DNA of 64,000 nucleotides from JAAZCI01 sp046462535 (lineage in GTDB: Bacteria; Pseudomonadota; Gammaproteobacteria; Cardiobacteriales; Wohlfahrtiimonadaceae). A model generated the notes under the pieces. The model saw nothing but the letters and a program-made list of their open reading frames with translations. It searched no databases and was not told where the DNA came from. The stretch lies in the NCBI GenBank assembly GCA_046462535.1, contig JBKGVF010000018.1, positions 62,001-126,000 of the forward strand, in the 5' to 3' direction. Position 1 is the first letter of the stretch. Each line of letters begins with the position of its first letter. Shown one piece after another: positions 26,723 through 35,838 of the stretch. The position numbers and the translations under genes are program-made.

Positions 26723-27721
26723 TTAGGGTAGTGTTAAAACACGGTCGGCAGCAAAATGCTCTTGAGCAAAGGCCATCCGCTCAGCAACACTCTCCTCTCC
26801 TAATCCTGCCGCAGCACGCTCAGCAAGATGTTGCTCCACTAGACGTGTACGCGCCTCTAATCCAGCATCATTAGCAATCTGGATATTAAGACCAGGACGA
26901 GCATTAATCTCTAAAACTAATGGTCCTTTCTCCTCATCAAGAACCATATCCACCCCAATATAACCTAAGTGGCAAAGCTCGTAACTTCCTGTTGCTAAGC
27001 GAAGAAATTCCTCCCACTGAGGTAGCTTTACTCCACTAACCTCATTATTGGTATCAGGATGTTTCGTAATAATATCATTAAACCAAGTACCGTCGAGGGT
27101 AATCCCCTCCTTAAGATCTACTCCTACCCCAATAGCTCCTTGATGAAGATTCGCTTTCCCCCCAGATTGTCGCGTAGGTAATCGTAGCATCCCCATAACA
27201 GGATAGCCCTTTAGAACAATAATTCGAATATCAGGAACACCCTCATAACTGATGCTTCTAAAGACCGGATCTGATTTAACCCGATACTCAATCAATGCAC
27301 GATCTCTCATCCCCCCTAATGAGTAGAGTCCTGTTAAAATACTGGAGATTTGATATTCAATCTCATCGAGAGTAATTAAGTTTCCGGAGACCGTTTTATA
27401 CCGATACTCATCAAAGCGATCAGCTATCACCATAATCCCATCCCCTCCAGCCCCTTGAGCAGGCTTGATCACAAAGTCTGTGCGATCTCCCACAATCTTG
27501 CGGAAATTTTTGATCCCATTTTCAGACTCAATCACTCCATACATCTCTGGAACATTGATCTGATTCATAATTGCCGATTCCTTAGTGATAATTTTGTCAT
27601 CAACTAGGGGATAATATCGTCGATCATTATACTTAAGAACAAAATCGGCATTCCGGCAATTAATGCCCATAACTCCGCGACGTCGCATTGCACGCCAATT
27701 TTTTATCATCTGTAAAATCAT
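26723..27721 (-). CDS. RimK-related ATP-grasp alpha-L-glutamate ligase-like protein
   Basis: A 332-residue ATP-grasp protein matching the group annotated as alpha-L-glutamate ligase-related (RimK-like). Visible are FVIKPAQGAGGDGIMVI (ATP-grasp glycine loop, about residues 83-99), YRVKSDPVF, the Mg-binding LVLEINARPGLNIQIAN (about 269-285), and VGVDLKEG. Such enzymes join an amino acid, often glutamate, to a carboxylate at the cost of ATP. Its first 4 bp overlap the transglutaminase/7TM gene stop (ATGA), so the two are coupled. The N-terminus (NWRAMRRRGVMGINCRNADFVLKYNDRRYYPLVDDK) is typical of this subgroup and absent from ribosomal-S6 RimK. Substrate unknown. Confidence 0.82.
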   Translation of the reverse strand: MILQMIKNWRAMRRRGVMGINCRNADFVLKYNDRRYYPLVDDKIITKESAIMNQINVPEMYGVIESENGIKNFRKIVGDRTDFVIKPAQGAGGDGIMVIADRFDEYRYKTVSGNLITLDEIEYQISSILTGLYSLGGMRDRALIEYRVKSDPVFRSISYEGVPDIRIIVLKGYPVMGMLRLPTRQSGGKANLHQGAIGVGVDLKEGITLDGTWFNDIITKHPDTNNEVSGVKLPQWEEFLRLATGSYELCHLGYIGVDMVLDEEKGPLVLEINARPGLNIQIANDAGLEARTRLVEQHLAERAAAGLGEESVAERMAFAQEHFAADRVLTLP

Positions 27722-29313
27722 GACTGCCCTCTCGTCTCACTACGCTCTTCTATTAAGGCCTTAAAACGAAAAAGCTCCGTTAACCGATAACCTCGATAAC
27801 GCCCCATCGCTAACATAAAGGCCACTAAGATGAGTAGAACGCCTGGGAATGTAAAGGCAAAGTAGCGCAATTCAGGAAGCTCCATCAAGAGATAGGCTAG
27901 CGCCGCTGAAAAGAGTGTCCCAAGTGCAATTTTCATAGCGTTATAGCCTCCTCTCTCCTCCCAAGTAATTGAGAGTCGCTCAATAGTCATCGTTAAGATC
28001 ACCATAGGAAAGAGGCTAATTGAGAGCCCTTTATCAAATCCAAGCTTATAGCTAAAGATAGAGATCACCGCTATCAGTACCACAACAAAAGTTAATACTA
28101 CCGATAGACGTGATAACATCTGCAACTTAAGATGCTCAAGATAGGAGCGAAGAGAGAGCCCCAAAGCCACGACAATCGTAAAGAGCGCTATACCAAAGGC
28201 TAGCTCCGTCTCCCTAAAGGCTAATGCGATCAGCACTGGCGTGAAAGTCCCTAATGTCTGAATGCCAATAATATTGCGCATCAGGAGAATCACCAAGACC
28301 CCAAAAGGGATCATTAACATAATTTGATAGGTAGATTGAATCGAAATTGGCAAACTATAAAGAGAGTTAGCTAAAAAGCTATTCCCCTCCTGATCCGCTG
28401 CCTGCGCTAAACTAATGGCCGTTAATCTTCGATTATCAATACTAAAGCTTACCCTAGGATTAGTAGCATTCTCCACCGTTAACAGAGGCTCATTACCGAT
28501 CCACCAGATAATTCGATCTTGGGGTAAGCCCATCTCTGCAGTTATAGGATTAAAATAGTACCAATCCGTGCGCCCCCCTTGTGCCTTTGCATCAGCACTG
28601 CTGGTATCTTCAATATAGCTGCGAATCCAGATCTCGGGTTTTTGATCAACCGATTGGACCATCTGCAGGGTATTAACACGCTCAATCGGTATATGTGCCT
28701 GTGATAATAATATCTCAATCAGATCAACGCGATTAACCAATGAATCATCCCCATCTAGAAGGGTCGCCACTAGCTCATTATCTTGACTATTCACCTCTTT
28801 AATTGCTTCACTAATGAAGGTAACAGTATTAGAAGAGCGGCTACGAATTCGCTTCACCAAGGCATCAGCAGCTAACTGTTTTGCCTCCTCAAGAGGAATT
28901 GGATTTCGATACATCTTACCTTGGGGAGTCTTCCCCTCATCTTGAAGATAATAAGGGTTTAAGACTAAGCGGTAGTAGAGTGTCTCCGTCCCCCGCGCCC
29001 GTCGAACCGAATAGTGAGCCCGTCTATTTCCATATTGATCTACTTCAATATTACGCCCATACTCCTTATCGGCAATCAAAGCCTCACTCTGCTTGGTGTA
29101 TGTTTTAAGATCTGATGGAGTATAAAATTTGGCTGTCACCGGCTGATTTGCTGGCACATAGAAGGTGAGCTTAGCATCAATCGTCCAAAGGCTCTCCCGC
29201 TGCTCCTCAGTAAAAGGGATCTCTAAGACATACCGCTCATAGATAATGGTAAATAGTCCTAGTGCCGTTAGTAAGGTTATTAATATTTTTAAGTGTGTTG
29301 TAATTGATCTCAT
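27718..29313 (-). CDS. inactive transglutaminase-like domain fused to seven transmembrane helices
   Basis: A 531-residue protein of the family described as inactive transglutaminase fused to 7 TM. It has one N-terminal signal-anchor helix (about 9-25, LKILITLLTALGLFTIIY), a large extracytoplasmic region (about 30-325) and a cluster of seven hydrophobic helices from about residue 330 (IMLMIPFGVLVILLM) to about 505. The transglutaminase-like part (about 150-320; LVNRVDLIEILLSQAHIPIERVNTLQ, then IRSYIEDTSS) shows no Cys at all in that stretch, consistent with loss of the catalytic Cys. It is the middle gene of a set with a retropepsin-like protein upstream (117-bp gap) and an ATP-grasp ligase downstream (4-bp overlap). 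Its role is not known to me. Confidence 0.8.
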   Translation of the reverse strand: MRSITTHLKILITLLTALGLFTIIYERYVLEIPFTEEQRESLWTIDAKLTFYVPANQPVTAKFYTPSDLKTYTKQSEALIADKEYGRNIEVDQYGNRRAHYSVRRARGTETLYYRLVLNPYYLQDEGKTPQGKMYRNPIPLEEAKQLAADALVKRIRSRSSNTVTFISEAIKEVNSQDNELVATLLDGDDSLVNRVDLIEILLSQAHIPIERVNTLQMVQSVDQKPEIWIRSYIEDTSSADAKAQGGRTDWYYFNPITAEMGLPQDRIIWWIGNEPLLTVENATNPRVSFSIDNRRLTAISLAQAADQEGNSFLANSLYSLPISIQSTYQIMLMIPFGVLVILLMRNIIGIQTLGTFTPVLIALAFRETELAFGIALFTIVVALGLSLRSYLEHLKLQMLSRLSVVLTFVVVLIAVISIFSYKLGFDKGLSISLFPMVILTMTIERLSITWEERGGYNAMKIALGTLFSAALAYLLMELPELRYFAFTFPGVLLILVAFMLAMGRYRGYRLTELFRFKALIEERSETRGQS

Positions 29314-29430
29314 ACTCTACTCTTTACTCTTTTATAGATATGCAACTCTTCATTGCGAAAAGTAGCCTCTTCGATTCAGTTGGGTAAAACGCTCCACTCT
29401 CTGTCAGGTAGCGATTAATCCAGCGGTCAA

Positions 29431-30291
29431 CTATTCCTCTACAGAAGCTCGCTTCGGAGCGTTCTCCCCCTTCTCTTTAGTAGCAGGCTCCTCAAAACAG
29501 ATGGGGGGATGCTCATATCGTTCCTGTGCATCAATCACCGCATCAAACTGGCGTAATGCCTTTGCCCCGATTAAGAGGGGGTAGGTAAAGTTACTGCGAT
29601 CAGTAAGATTCACCTCAATCTCTTCGATCCGATCCCCAAGACAGAGACCAACCTTTACCACAGGCCGCTCCACTAATGGCTCCTCCTCGGCTTCATCTGG
29701 TTCATCACTTGCCAAAAGTGGAATCTCAATTTTGCGCTCCTTCCCCTTTTTGCTCTCAGTCTGAAAGCGAATCCATTGTTGTCCTCCACGGCGGAATAAC
29801 TCTACCTCTTCAGCCTTAAAGTAGGTAGCTAAATCCCCATTCTCTAACTTAGCAAAGAGTGCCATATTACCAGAAGGAATCTCCAGCTCATCCTCCTCAA
29901 TACGTTGCTTAATCTTTGCAATACGAAGTAGAGGAAGCTCCATCGATACAACCGATTTTTTTGTACGGCCTCGTGTATTAAATCGAACCCAATTACTCCC
30001 ATCCTCTGCTTTAAAATACTCAATATCCGTCGCATGGAGTGAGGCGGTATACGCCCCTGAGTCAAGCTTTGCTCGTAACTGAATCTTCTCACCAACCTCA
30101 GGAATAATCACTCGCTCATAACGACCATAGATATTACGCGCCTCCCCTTTCATACCCAATAAAGGGGTAAAGAGCAGAAGGAGAAAGAGATAACGCCCCC
30201 AAACTCTATAACATTTCTTCTCGACTAAATGGTTGCTTCTGTCATGCATCATGGCATGCATGTGCGTACGCTCATACCTATTCACAATCAC
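29431..30291 (-). CDS. retropepsin-like aspartic protease (PF05618-type), membrane-anchored, with internal duplication
   Basis: A 286-residue protein. A signal-anchor helix (34-47) precedes a retropepsin-like fold of the family often called ATP-dependent zinc protease/RimB-type. The catalytic-type motif AKLDSGAYTASLHATDIE has the D-S-G-A at 77-80, then NWVRF (100-104), PVVKV, and the closing LTDRSNFTYPLLIGAKAL (229-246). A second partial copy is inserted: AKLENG (147-152), AEEVELF, QWIRF (172-176), EIPLL. This copy has N-G in place of S-G-A and looks decayed. A highly charged acidic linker (196-208) follows. The GTG start has GAGGT 6 bases upstream. It is predicted to act outside the cytoplasm with the 7TM protein. 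Confidence 0.78.
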   Translation of the reverse strand: MIVNRYERTHMHAMMHDRSNHLVEKKCYRVWGRYLFLLLLFTPLLGMKGEARNIYGRYERVIIPEVGEKIQLRAKLDSGAYTASLHATDIEYFKAEDGSNWVRFNTRGRTKKSVVSMELPLLRIAKIKQRIEEDELEIPSGNMALFAKLENGDLATYFKAEEVELFRRGGQQWIRFQTESKKGKERKIEIPLLASDEPDEAEEEPLVERPVVKVGLCLGDRIEEIEVNLTDRSNFTYPLLIGAKALRQFDAVIDAQERYEHPPICFEEPATKEKGENAPKRASVEE

Positions 30292-30402
30292 TTTGTTACC
30301 TCAAATTTATAAGGGGAGATAATAATATCATAGTGGCAAATTAATGGTCATTCATACCCAAAAAAATAGCTATGACCCCCAATCAGTTATCCCATAAAAG
30401 AG

Positions 30403-30451
30403 TAAAAAAAGCTCATGATCACACCAGAGACTAGGGGAGAATCATGAGCTT
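30403..30451 (-). terminator. intrinsic terminator downstream of the aldehyde dehydrogenase gene
   Basis: On the minus strand AAAGCTCATGAT pairs perfectly with ATCATGAGCTTT across a 21-base loop and is followed by seven T in all. It lies about 50 bases past the stop, so the dehydrogenase is probably a single-gene unit separated from the protease gene. Confidence 0.75.
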
Positions 30452-30503
30452 TACTCTATTGATGAACCTTACGATAAATCAATCGCTAACAGATTAAGTA
30501 ATA

Positions 30504-32003
30504 TTAGCTAAAGATACCGAAAGGGGTTTCAGATGTTGAGATGAAGATATTCTTCTTCTGTGTGTAGGCGTCAATAGCCATCTTATGGGTCTCACGACCT
30601 AAACCTGACTTCTTATACCCACCAAATGGTGCATGGGCAGGGATTCGGTTATAGCAGTTAACCCACATTCTTCCTGTTTCAATGCTACGCGCCACCCGTA
30701 TTGCACGGTTAATATCGCGAGACCAAACAGCACCACCTAGCCCATACTCAGAGTTATTGGCATATTCAATTACCTCCTCCTCTGTCTCAAACTTCACAAC
30801 AACTAAGACAGGACCGAAGATCTCCTCTTGCTCAACTCTCATTCCTGATTTTACATCGGTGATAAGCGTCGGCTTAATAAAGAAACCCTCAGAGAGCTCT
30901 GCAACTCGTTCACCACCAGTGGCAATAGTTGCTCCCTCCTCTTTTGCAATCTCAATATACTTTAAGATCTGATTCATCTGCGCCTCACTGATCTGTGCCC
31001 CCATCTGGGTCGCTTTATCAAGAGGATCGCCGACCTTAAAGTTCTCAAAATTACGCTTTACCATCTCGATAAATTTATCGTAGATGCTACTTTGAACAAA
31101 GAGGCGTGATCCTGCCGTACAGACCTGTCCTTGATTATAGAGAATAGCTAAGGTTGCCTCTTCTGCTGCACGATCAAGCTGTGCATCCTCAAAAACAATA
31201 TTAGCTGACTTTCCACCAAGCTCTAAAGTAGCGGGAATAATCTTCTCGGCCGCAGCTTGTGCAACAATCTTTCCTACCCCTGTTGATCCGGTAAAAGCAA
31301 ATTTACTAAACCCTTCATGGTTGAGGATATATTGTCCAGTGGTCTGCCCAAACCCTGAGAGTATATTTAAAACCCCTTTAGGGAGAATCTCCGCCTCAGT
31401 GATCAGCTTTCCAAGCTCTAAAAGTGAGATTGAAGTATTTTCTGCTGGCTTAATAACAATACAGTTACCTGCTGCTAAAGCTGGTGCAATCTTCCACATG
31501 CCCATTAAAATCGGGAAGTTCCAAGGAATAATCTGCCCCACAACACCTAACGGCTCACTCAATACGATACTTAAGTGCTCCTCATCAATAAGATCCGCCT
31601 CATCACTACGAACACGGATTGCCGCAGCAAAATAGCGGAAGTGATCAGCACCTGCTCGTACATCTGAGCGTGCTTGCGTTAAAGGCTTACCATTATCTAA
31701 GGTCTCTAACATTGCTAAACGATCAATATTCTCTTCCATAAGATCGGCAATTTTATGGAGAATTGTTTGACGCTCCTGAGGCGTTGTCTTGCGCCATGTT
31801 TTAAAGGCCTCTTGTGCCCCCTTCACAGCAAGATCGACATCTTCAGCATCAGCCTCAGCAATATCGGCAAGCTTCTCTCCTGTTGCTGGGTTAATGGACT
31901 CAAACGTTTTGCCTGAATGACCATCACGCCACTCACCATTTATTAAGAGCTTATAAGCACTTGCTGGGCGTAAGTTTTCTGCGATATCGGCTAATTTCTT
32001 CAT
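30504..32003 (-). CDS. NAD(P)-dependent aldehyde dehydrogenase (AldB/ExaC-like)
   Basis: A 499-residue class-I/II aldehyde dehydrogenase. The catalytic Cys is C295 in NQGQVCTAGSR. The general-base Glu lies in LELGGKS (about 262). IIPWNFPILMGMWKIAPALAAGN and FTGSTGVGK form the coenzyme site. EEIFGPVL and the C-terminal APFGGYKKSGLGRE are also present. The overall pattern (RPASAYKLLINGEWRDG, YKKSGLGRETHKMAID) is closest to the acetaldehyde dehydrogenase AldB/ExaC group, but aldehyde preference cannot be read from sequence. It is divergent from tex; the upstream region carries two perfect inverted repeats that could be operators. Confidence 0.88.
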   Translation of the reverse strand: MKKLADIAENLRPASAYKLLINGEWRDGHSGKTFESINPATGEKLADIAEADAEDVDLAVKGAQEAFKTWRKTTPQERQTILHKIADLMEENIDRLAMLETLDNGKPLTQARSDVRAGADHFRYFAAAIRVRSDEADLIDEEHLSIVLSEPLGVVGQIIPWNFPILMGMWKIAPALAAGNCIVIKPAENTSISLLELGKLITEAEILPKGVLNILSGFGQTTGQYILNHEGFSKFAFTGSTGVGKIVAQAAAEKIIPATLELGGKSANIVFEDAQLDRAAEEATLAILYNQGQVCTAGSRLFVQSSIYDKFIEMVKRNFENFKVGDPLDKATQMGAQISEAQMNQILKYIEIAKEEGATIATGGERVAELSEGFFIKPTLITDVKSGMRVEQEEIFGPVLVVVKFETEEEVIEYANNSEYGLGGAVWSRDINRAIRVARSIETGRMWVNCYNRIPAHAPFGGYKKSGLGRETHKMAIDAYTQKKNIFISTSETPFGIFS

Positions 32004-32347
32004 CGAATCCTCCTTAAAATAGATTCTTATTATTAAAGCTAGAGCCTATTGAATATGGGGCTCATAATTACCTAAAATTCATTTGCATCGATTAAGGGAT
32101 CCACTCTCTCCTTGAGCTAACCCTCTTCTCGATTAAGAGAAGTGATGCTACTACTAGTAGTATAGTCTCTCATTTATAAAAAAATGCAATCGGACTCTTT
32201 TATACTCGATTCTATTAGGATAAAGAGGATCAATCACCCCCCTATCACTCTGTCATGGGTAAGAGAATATAAGATAATTCCGCCTAGAGAGGGGAAAATC
32301 GTTATAATAATTCTCTACTTTTTATTATCTGTGAGAAGTCTATCATC
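32004..32347. other. aldehyde dehydrogenase/tex divergent intergenic region
   Basis: This 344-bp region holds two perfect inverted repeats close together. CTTCTC-GATTAA-GAGAAG is at 32125-32142 and the 14-bp palindrome TACTACTAGTAGTA is at 32149-32162, both about 120-160 bp upstream of the dehydrogenase start. They look like operator sites. Toward tex, TATAAT at 32303-32308 is a perfect -10 about 40 bp before the tex ATG, though no good -35 accompanies it. I see no gene here. Confidence 0.45.
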
Positions 32348-34648
32348 ATGTCTGATTTATCAATCCATAATATTCCAACCATAATTGCTCAAGAGATCGG
32401 TGCCTCCCCTACTCAGGTGAACGCTGCTATTACGCTACTTGATGAGGGCGCTACGGTCCCATTTATTGCTCGCTACCGTAAAGAGGCGACTGGGGGATTA
32501 GATGATACTCAGCTGCGTAAACTTGAGGAGCGCCTTCTCTACCTTCGAGAGCTTAATGAGCGCCGTAAAACAATTTTGACCTCTATTAAAGAGCAAGAGA
32601 AACTTACCCCAGAATTAGAGCAAGCTCTATATAATGCTACCTCAAAACAAGAACTTGAAGATCTCTATCTCCCCTACCGTCCTAAACGCCGAACCCGCGC
32701 CCAAATTGCCCTTGAAGCTGGCATAGAGCCTCTTGCTCAAGCACTCTTCCAAAGCGAGATCTCCAAAGAGCCTGACCAACTTGCCGAGCAATATATTAAT
32801 GAAGAGGCGGGTTTTCCTGATAGCGATAAAGTCCTAGAAGGAGCACGCTTCATCCTTATTGATCAGATAGCAGAACAAGCGGAGCTCCTAGGCAGACTAC
32901 GCACCTTTATCTGGAACGAAGCTCTATTAACAGCTACTGTTGTTGAAGGAAAAGAGGAGGAGGGACGCAATTATCAAGATTATTTTGAGTTCTCTGAACC
33001 CATTAAAAAGATCCCCTCTCATCGTGCTTTAGCATTACTACGCGGCAGTAATGAAGAGATCCTCACTCTTGACCTAACACTCCCTGAGGCAATTGAATCG
33101 ACACCTATCCGGATGATAGAAGAGTATTTCTCCTGCCGCTCCCCTCATCCGTGGCTAGCCACCACAATTCGCCTAAGCTGGCGTGCTAAGATGCGTCTCT
33201 CCATAAGCAATGAATTAATTAATCGTTTACGGGAGGAGGCTGAAGCGGAAGCAATTCGAGTTTTCGCCCGTAATTTAAGTGATCTTCTCCTAGCTTCCCC
33301 TGCAGGAGAGCGGGTTATTTTAGGAGTCGATCCCGGATTTCGCACCGGCTGTAAAATCGCTACCGTTGATGAGACCGGGAAACTGATGACTACAGCAACG
33401 ATCTATCCACACGCGCCACAAAAACGGTGGGATGAGGCCTTAGCCACACTCACAGAAATCTGTAAGCAGGATCGGGTAGAGCTCGTTGCCATTGGAAATG
33501 GCACCGCGTCTCGCGAAACAGATCGCCTTATTGCCGAATTGCGCCAAACACTTCCCCACCTTAATCAAGTTGTGGTTAATGAGGCGGGTGCTTCAGTCTA
33601 TTCAGCCTCCCAACTAGCAGCAGAAGAGTTTCCTGATCTGGATGTTGCACTGCGAGGGGCAGTCTCTATCGCTCGACGGCTTCAGGATCCTTTAGCTGAG
33701 CTGGTCAAGATTGAACCTAAATCGATTGGTGTTGGCCAATATCAGCATGATGTCAATCAGACCCAACTGAGTCGAACTCTTGAAGCGGTTGTGGAGGATT
33801 GTGTTAATGCGGTTGGGGTAGATGTTAATACAGCATCAAGCGCTCTTTTAGCTCAAGTATCAGGACTCAATCGAACAACCGCTCAAAATATTGTCACTTA
33901 TCGCGATACCCATGGGCCCTTTCCCGATCGCAAAACAATCGCGAAAGTTCCCCGTATTGGACCTAAAACATTTGAGCTAGCAGCAGGCTTTCTACGTATT
34001 CGTGACGGTGAGAATCCTCTCGATTATTCAGCCGTTCATCCTGAGGCGTATCCTGTTGTGGAGCGCATCTTAAAAAAGAGTGGCAAATCACTCAAAGAGG
34101 TTATCGGAAATACCCCCTTCTTAAAGAGCTTAAATCCAAATGATTTCACCTGTGAAACTTTTGGTGCTCCAACCGTTACCGATATTTTAAAAGAGCTCGA
34201 TAAGCCGGGGCGTGATCCTCGACCGGAATTTGTTACCGCTACATTCCGCGATGATGTGGAGAATATCTCCGATCTAAAGCCAAATATGGTCTTAGAGGGG
34301 GTTATTACCAATGTTGCTAACTTTGGTGCTTTTGTCGATATTGGCGTACATCAAGATGGATTAATCCATATTAGTGCTATGGCTAATCACTTTGTGAAAG
34401 ACCCCCATACCATCGTTACGGTGGGTGAAGTGGTGAAGGTAAAGGTCATGGAGATCGACATCCCCCGTAACCGTATAGGCCTCTCATTACGACTTGAGGA
34501 TGAAGCACCTGAAGCCTCAGATCAGACTCATAAAGGGGCAGCTAAGCAGCAATCAAAAAGAAGAGAGCGCTCAGAACAGAGGATAAAGAAACCTCAAGGA
34601 AATAATCCCTTTGCTGATGCATTGAAAGGATTAAAGAGTACTAAGTAG
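32348..34648 (+). CDS. tex: Tex family transcription accessory / RNA-binding protein
   Basis: A 766-residue nucleic-acid-binding protein. It has an N-terminal helical Tex domain (about 1-190; GATVPFIARYRKEATGGLDDTQLR is the family signature), a YqgF/RNase H-like domain starting at ILGVDPGFRTGCKIA (about 320), a helix-hairpin-helix pair (VNTASSALLAQVSGL, IAKVPRIGPKTFELAAG, about 490-550), and a C-terminal S1 domain (VLEGVITNVANFGAFVDIG, about 645-715). It ends in a basic, disordered tail. Tex influences transcription and is essential in some pathogens. Its start is ATG at 32348 with GAGAAG 9 bases upstream. Confidence 0.95.
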   Translation: MSDLSIHNIPTIIAQEIGASPTQVNAAITLLDEGATVPFIARYRKEATGGLDDTQLRKLEERLLYLRELNERRKTILTSIKEQEKLTPELEQALYNATSKQELEDLYLPYRPKRRTRAQIALEAGIEPLAQALFQSEISKEPDQLAEQYINEEAGFPDSDKVLEGARFILIDQIAEQAELLGRLRTFIWNEALLTATVVEGKEEEGRNYQDYFEFSEPIKKIPSHRALALLRGSNEEILTLDLTLPEAIESTPIRMIEEYFSCRSPHPWLATTIRLSWRAKMRLSISNELINRLREEAEAEAIRVFARNLSDLLLASPAGERVILGVDPGFRTGCKIATVDETGKLMTTATIYPHAPQKRWDEALATLTEICKQDRVELVAIGNGTASRETDRLIAELRQTLPHLNQVVVNEAGASVYSASQLAAEEFPDLDVALRGAVSIARRLQDPLAELVKIEPKSIGVGQYQHDVNQTQLSRTLEAVVEDCVNAVGVDVNTASSALLAQVSGLNRTTAQNIVTYRDTHGPFPDRKTIAKVPRIGPKTFELAAGFLRIRDGENPLDYSAVHPEAYPVVERILKKSGKSLKEVIGNTPFLKSLNPNDFTCETFGAPTVTDILKELDKPGRDPRPEFVTATFRDDVENISDLKPNMVLEGVITNVANFGAFVDIGVHQDGLIHISAMANHFVKDPHTIVTVGEVVKVKVMEIDIPRNRIGLSLRLEDEAPEASDQTHKGAAKQQSKRRERSEQRIKKPQGNNPFADALKGLKSTK

Positions 34649-34807
34649 AGAGTGGTGCCTGAATCTAAGAATCTAAATGATTAAGGCACTTCCCTTACCA
34701 CGACCTCTAAAACCGATGATAATCATTTTGATACCAATAATCTTTAGCAGTACCCACTCACCACGACCATTAACGATTAATGGAGATCTATCACACTGGA
34801 GAAGTAG

Positions 34808-35665
34808 ATGAATAGCACCTATCAAGGCATCCTTTTTGTAGTTCTATCTCAAATAGCATTTGCCTTTATGGATAGCTCTATTAAAGGGTTAAGTGCGGAT
34901 ATCTCTGTAGCATCCATTATCCTATTCCGTAATCTCTTCACCCTAATAGTGATGTTACCCCTCTTTATTCGCACTGGAGAGGTAAAAAACTCATTTAAAC
35001 GGCTCCACCTTCACGCAATTCGTTCACTATCGGGGCAAATTGGGATGATCTTGATCTTCACATCACTTGCCCTTCTCCCCCTCTCTGATGCTTCGATTCT
35101 TCGCTCTCTTACCCCTCTTTTTGTACCAATAATTGCATTTATTTGGCTGAAAGAGCGTCTAACACCCCTACTAATCCCCTGCTTTCTTATTGCACTTCTA
35201 GGCTCCTGGATGTTAGCAGGTATGGATAAGCCCAACTTCTCCCTTCTCTCCTTAATTCCTATTATTGCGGGACTCTTTGTAGCGATGGCTATGGTCGCAA
35301 TAAAACGGATGACTAAGGTGGCTAAAGGCTCCGAGATTGTCTTCTACTTCTCTTTGACCGGAGTCATCTCAGCCCTAATTTTTGGCTATTTTACAGAACT
35401 TACCTTTCCCACCGAATGGCGTGTCTGGCTTCTTATCATAGCGATGGGTGCCTTTGGCTCTCTAGGTCAAGTTTGGGTCACTCGAGCCAACCGACTCACT
35501 GATGCATCACTTCTGGCCCCCTTCTACTATCTCAATGCTGTTTTTGGCGCCATCCTCTCCCACTTCTTTTGGCAAGAAAAAATGGGTATCTATGGTTGGC
35601 TTGGTGCCACATTAGTGATACTCTCAGGCCTAATCTTAACCTTTAACGATCACAAAAAAGTGTAA
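34808..35665 (+). CDS. DMT-superfamily (EamA) transporter
   Basis: A 285-residue membrane protein with ten hydrophobic helices in two EamA repeats. The first repeat ends with SDASILRSLTPLFVPIIAFIWLKERLTP and the second with DASLLAPFYYLNAVFGAILSHFFWQEKM, the paired pattern (A-x-x-x-P-L-F/Y...E-K/R) used to recognise the family. Members move amino acids, nucleosides or other small metabolites; the substrate is unknown. GGAG lies 7 bases before the ATG. The 159-bp gap behind tex contains a palindrome (ATGATAATCAT, 34716-34726) partly matching a Fur box; this is weak evidence of iron control. Confidence 0.88.
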   Translation: MNSTYQGILFVVLSQIAFAFMDSSIKGLSADISVASIILFRNLFTLIVMLPLFIRTGEVKNSFKRLHLHAIRSLSGQIGMILIFTSLALLPLSDASILRSLTPLFVPIIAFIWLKERLTPLLIPCFLIALLGSWMLAGMDKPNFSLLSLIPIIAGLFVAMAMVAIKRMTKVAKGSEIVFYFSLTGVISALIFGYFTELTFPTEWRVWLLIIAMGAFGSLGQVWVTRANRLTDASLLAPFYYLNAVFGAILSHFFWQEKMGIYGWLGATLVILSGLILTFNDHKKV

Positions 35666-35838
35666 GTTTTAGGTTGAGAGCTACAAAAATAGAAATAATT
35701 ACTACAGATTAGTGAGTGCATCATTATATTAGAGGGCATGTCTTGATGATTAAGTCTCTTTAAGATTAGTCACCACAAAGAGAATGGATTATTTTTGTTT
35801 TTTATTTATTTTACCGTCTTAATAGGAAGGCACGAACT

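Noticed and set aside
32184..32384. 66-residue frame upstream of tex
   Set aside because: Overlaps the start of tex in another frame and the divergent regulatory region; no ribosome site or recognisable content.
34677..34811. 44-codon frame between tex and the DMT transporter, overlapping the latter's start (ATGA)
   Set aside because: No ribosome site, proline-rich random-looking translation, and the DMT gene has its own Shine-Dalgarno.
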